From assembly GCF_000024725.1 (NCBI RefSeq), contig NC_013960.1, forward strand, positions 1,448,261 through 1,512,260: DNA of 64,000 bases, given 5' to 3'. A program made the translations under genes and the position numbers. The DNA is from Nitrosococcus halophilus Nc 4 (lineage in GTDB: Bacteria > Pseudomonadota > Gammaproteobacteria > Nitrosococcales > Nitrosococcaceae). A model generated the notes under the pieces. The model saw nothing but the letters and a program-made list of their open reading frames with translations. It made no database searches and was not told where the DNA came from. Positions 62,504 through 64,000 of the stretch are shown piece by piece; the stretch's first letter is position 1; every line of letters starts with the position of its first letter.

Positions 62504-63579
62504 ATGAAATTTAAGACCAACATAAAAGCCCTGAAAGTCAGAGTCAAGGATAAGCATAAGCCAGTCCTTGAGCGCATGGCTTTTGAAGTCAATCAGGTCT
62601 GGAATGCGGCTAACGAAATCACGGCGGATGATTCCTATGTACCTGTTCCCGGTGCGGGTTATATCCGCAACAATTTCACGGCATACGAGCTGCAAAAGCT
62701 GCTAAAAAGCATCAAGCTGGAACGCGGCTTTATTATTCACTCCACCAGCGTGCAGGAAGTGATTGCCGCGCACCACAAAGCGCGCAAGCAATTCAAAACT
62801 GACAAGCTCCGCTGGCGTGTTTCTGGTGGTCCACGCCGTTCTCTGGGATGGGTGCCTTTCAAGAAAGGCGCCGCCAAATGGAAGAAGGGTCAGGTGTACT
62901 TTGCCGGTCACTCCTTTTGTCTCAGCAGGCGTTGCGTTCCGGTTCTTTCTCGCAGGATGCCCGTGGACGCTGGTATTTCAACCTCGTGGTCGAAGTGGCT
63001 ATTGAGCAGTCCACTGCCACCGGGCAGGTGGGTATCGACCTGGGTTTAAAGGATACCGCCACTTGCAGCAACGGTTTGAAGCTGGAAGCGTCTCGTTTCT
63101 ACCGTAATGGGCAAGCGCAACTGGCAAAAGCGCAACGGGCTAACAAGAAAAAACGGGTCAAGGCTATCCATGCCAAGATCAAAAATAGGCGTTTAGACGC
63201 CCTCCATAAATTCACGACCCAAGTGGTTCGTGAGAATGCATTCATCGTCGTGGGTAATCTCAGCAGTTCCCGCCTTGCTAAAACTAAAAGGGCTAAATCT
63301 GTTTTAGATGGGGGCGGGTTGATGCTGAAAACTCAGCTTGATTATAAATCGAAAGCGATGCAAGCCGAGTTTGTAGAGATCAACGAAGCGCACACTACCC
63401 AAGCCTGTTCGTGCTGTGGCGGTATCAGCAACGGTAGTCCGAGAGGTAGGGCAGGTCTTGGAATAAGAGAATGGTCATGCCCTGGGTGTGGGGTGCATCA
63501 CGATAGAGACGTGAACGCAGCCATGAACATTCTCGCGGCGGGGCATCGCCGTCTTGCGGAAGGAATTCCCGTCCTTTAG
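62504..63579 (+). pseudogene. tnpB: IS605-type tnpB with a frameshift
   Basis: The N-terminal part runs from ATG 62504 ('MKFKTNIKALKVRVKDKHKP', 'FKKGAAKWKKGQVYFAGHSF') and the frame changes near 62915-62925; the second frame gives 'LSQQALRSGSFSQDARGRWY', RuvC-I 'GQVGIDLGLKDTAT', 'FIVVGNLSSSRLAKTKRAKS', zinc finger 'CSCCGGIS'/'CPGCG' and final Asp in 'HHDRDVNAAMNIL'. At the RuvC-II position the usual Glu is Gly ('VGN'), a feature of some proteobacterial subgroups. Frameshift makes it inactive as read. Confidence 0.85.
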
Positions 63580-63595
63580 GGCGGGAAGGATGTCA
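63563..63595 (+). mobile_element. IS605-type right end / possible guide-RNA end
   Basis: TTCCCG-TCCTTTAGGG-CGGGAA forms a hairpin overlapping the end of tnpB, followed by GGATGTCAA. In this family the 3' end of tnpB and the right end together encode the guide RNA, so this would mark the element boundary. Confidence 0.55.
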
Positions 63596-63832
63596 ACGTT
63601 CTCATAGGCTTATCCTCGGTTTGAATAATCTGATGGTATCAGATTATATGTATTTTTCTGGAAGATATAGGGCGTTAGCTTTGCTTCATTTTTGTGATTG
63701 CGGAGTATCTAAATCTCTCCCTTGAAGGAGCACAAGGAAGTGCGACGCCCCATTGAAATCAGTCACGATGAAACTCTAATCTGCATCACGCTGACTGAGG
63801 TAGGTGAGAAAGGCATCAATCTTTGTTTTCTG

Positions 63833-63941
63833 TTCCCTCCCCCTTGATGGGGGAGGGTTAGGGTGGGGGTGAAAAAGTGGCGGTAACTGTGGATGATGAG
63901 CTAGTTTAATTACCCCCCATCCCCGCCTTCCCCCGCCAGGG
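63833..63941. repeat. 109-bp direct repeat, copy 2
   Basis: Second copy of the paired REP-like unit at 61594-61702, with three differences. The two copies flank the DUF559-distal region, the VapC/Phd module and the tnpB element, about 2.2 kb apart. The sequence 63596-63832 and 63942-64000 shows no credible gene. Confidence 0.85.
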
Positions 63942-64000
63942 CTGTAGGATAGACGCATAAATTGGGGGGTGTACAAATAACTGTGTAACTGGTGATCTGT

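Overview
The window reads as a chromosomal segment of a gammaproteobacterium. Gene content (RpoS, ZipA, SMC, NAD-dependent LigA, Tad pilus genes, a YeiH-type transporter) and the moderate GC content would fit a member of Chromatiales such as Nitrosococcus. That assignment comes from remembered gene content, not from a search.

Layout, left part (1-38 kb). The window opens in a Tad (Flp pilus) operon, tadB-tadC. An amino-acid catabolism block follows: a 2-oxoadipate dioxygenase/decarboxylase-like protein on the minus strand, ornithine aminotransferase, an ALDH7-type semialdehyde dehydrogenase, an indoleamine-2,3-dioxygenase-family protein and, a little further on, PutA. Ornithine aminotransferase makes glutamate semialdehyde/P5C and the P5C dehydrogenase half of PutA oxidises it to glutamate, so these genes plausibly feed amino-acid carbon into central metabolism. 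Between them lie an LEA-type lipoprotein, dodecin, a ferritin-like protein and MoaA. Next is a signalling block on the minus strand (two sensor kinases, two response regulators, RpoS) with a TnpB fragment abutting one kinase start. Housekeeping genes follow: CysZ, a FGGY kinase, QueF, SMC-ZipA-LigA, Bfd behind a probable Fur box, YjbQ, a lipase-like protein, envelope proteins, EttA, a glycerophosphodiester phosphodiesterase, another sensor kinase, and a YeiH transporter with two small companions.

Accessory part (38-55 kb). This holds the most unusual material. Locus 1 (38.4-43.2 kb, plus strand) is a tightly coupled three-gene operon: a helix-turn-helix-like protein, a large P-loop ATPase with a DQLD Walker B, and a protein in which a PD-(D/E)XK nuclease-like domain precedes a RuvB-like AAA+ motor with a RuvB-type C-terminal winged helix. 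Locus 2 (54.6-50.6 kb, minus strand) has a helix-turn-helix-like protein followed by a 1107-residue protein. The first ~640 residues of that protein share ordered landmarks with the locus 1 ATPase, and its C-terminal third is a HerA/FtsK-type ATPase. The two loci look like paralogous systems with a common sensor/ATPase module and different motors. Both also have a near-identical GTAGCGTGCGC-N3-GCGCACGAAGAG motif 110-130 bp upstream of their first gene. Between them sit an AT-rich GHKL (MORC/MutL-like) ATPase gene preceded by a cloverleaf-like inverted-repeat array, a graveyard of broken toxin-antitoxin modules, an IS110 remnant, a MITE-like element, short GGGGTCAG repeats, and the ordinary genes arfB and an NRDE-family gene. 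I infer a defence or DNA-processing role for both loci; no known named system was recognised.

Right part (55-64 kb). A stand-alone subtilisin-propeptide-like protein is followed by carbamate kinase, a cyclic-2,3-diphosphoglycerate-synthetase-like GTPase, an aconitase, a class 3 lipase and a flavin reductase-like protein. The end is repeat-rich: a DUF559 remnant, a broken VapC with a Phd-type antitoxin that has lost its start codon, a frameshifted IS605-type tnpB, and two 109-bp direct repeats.
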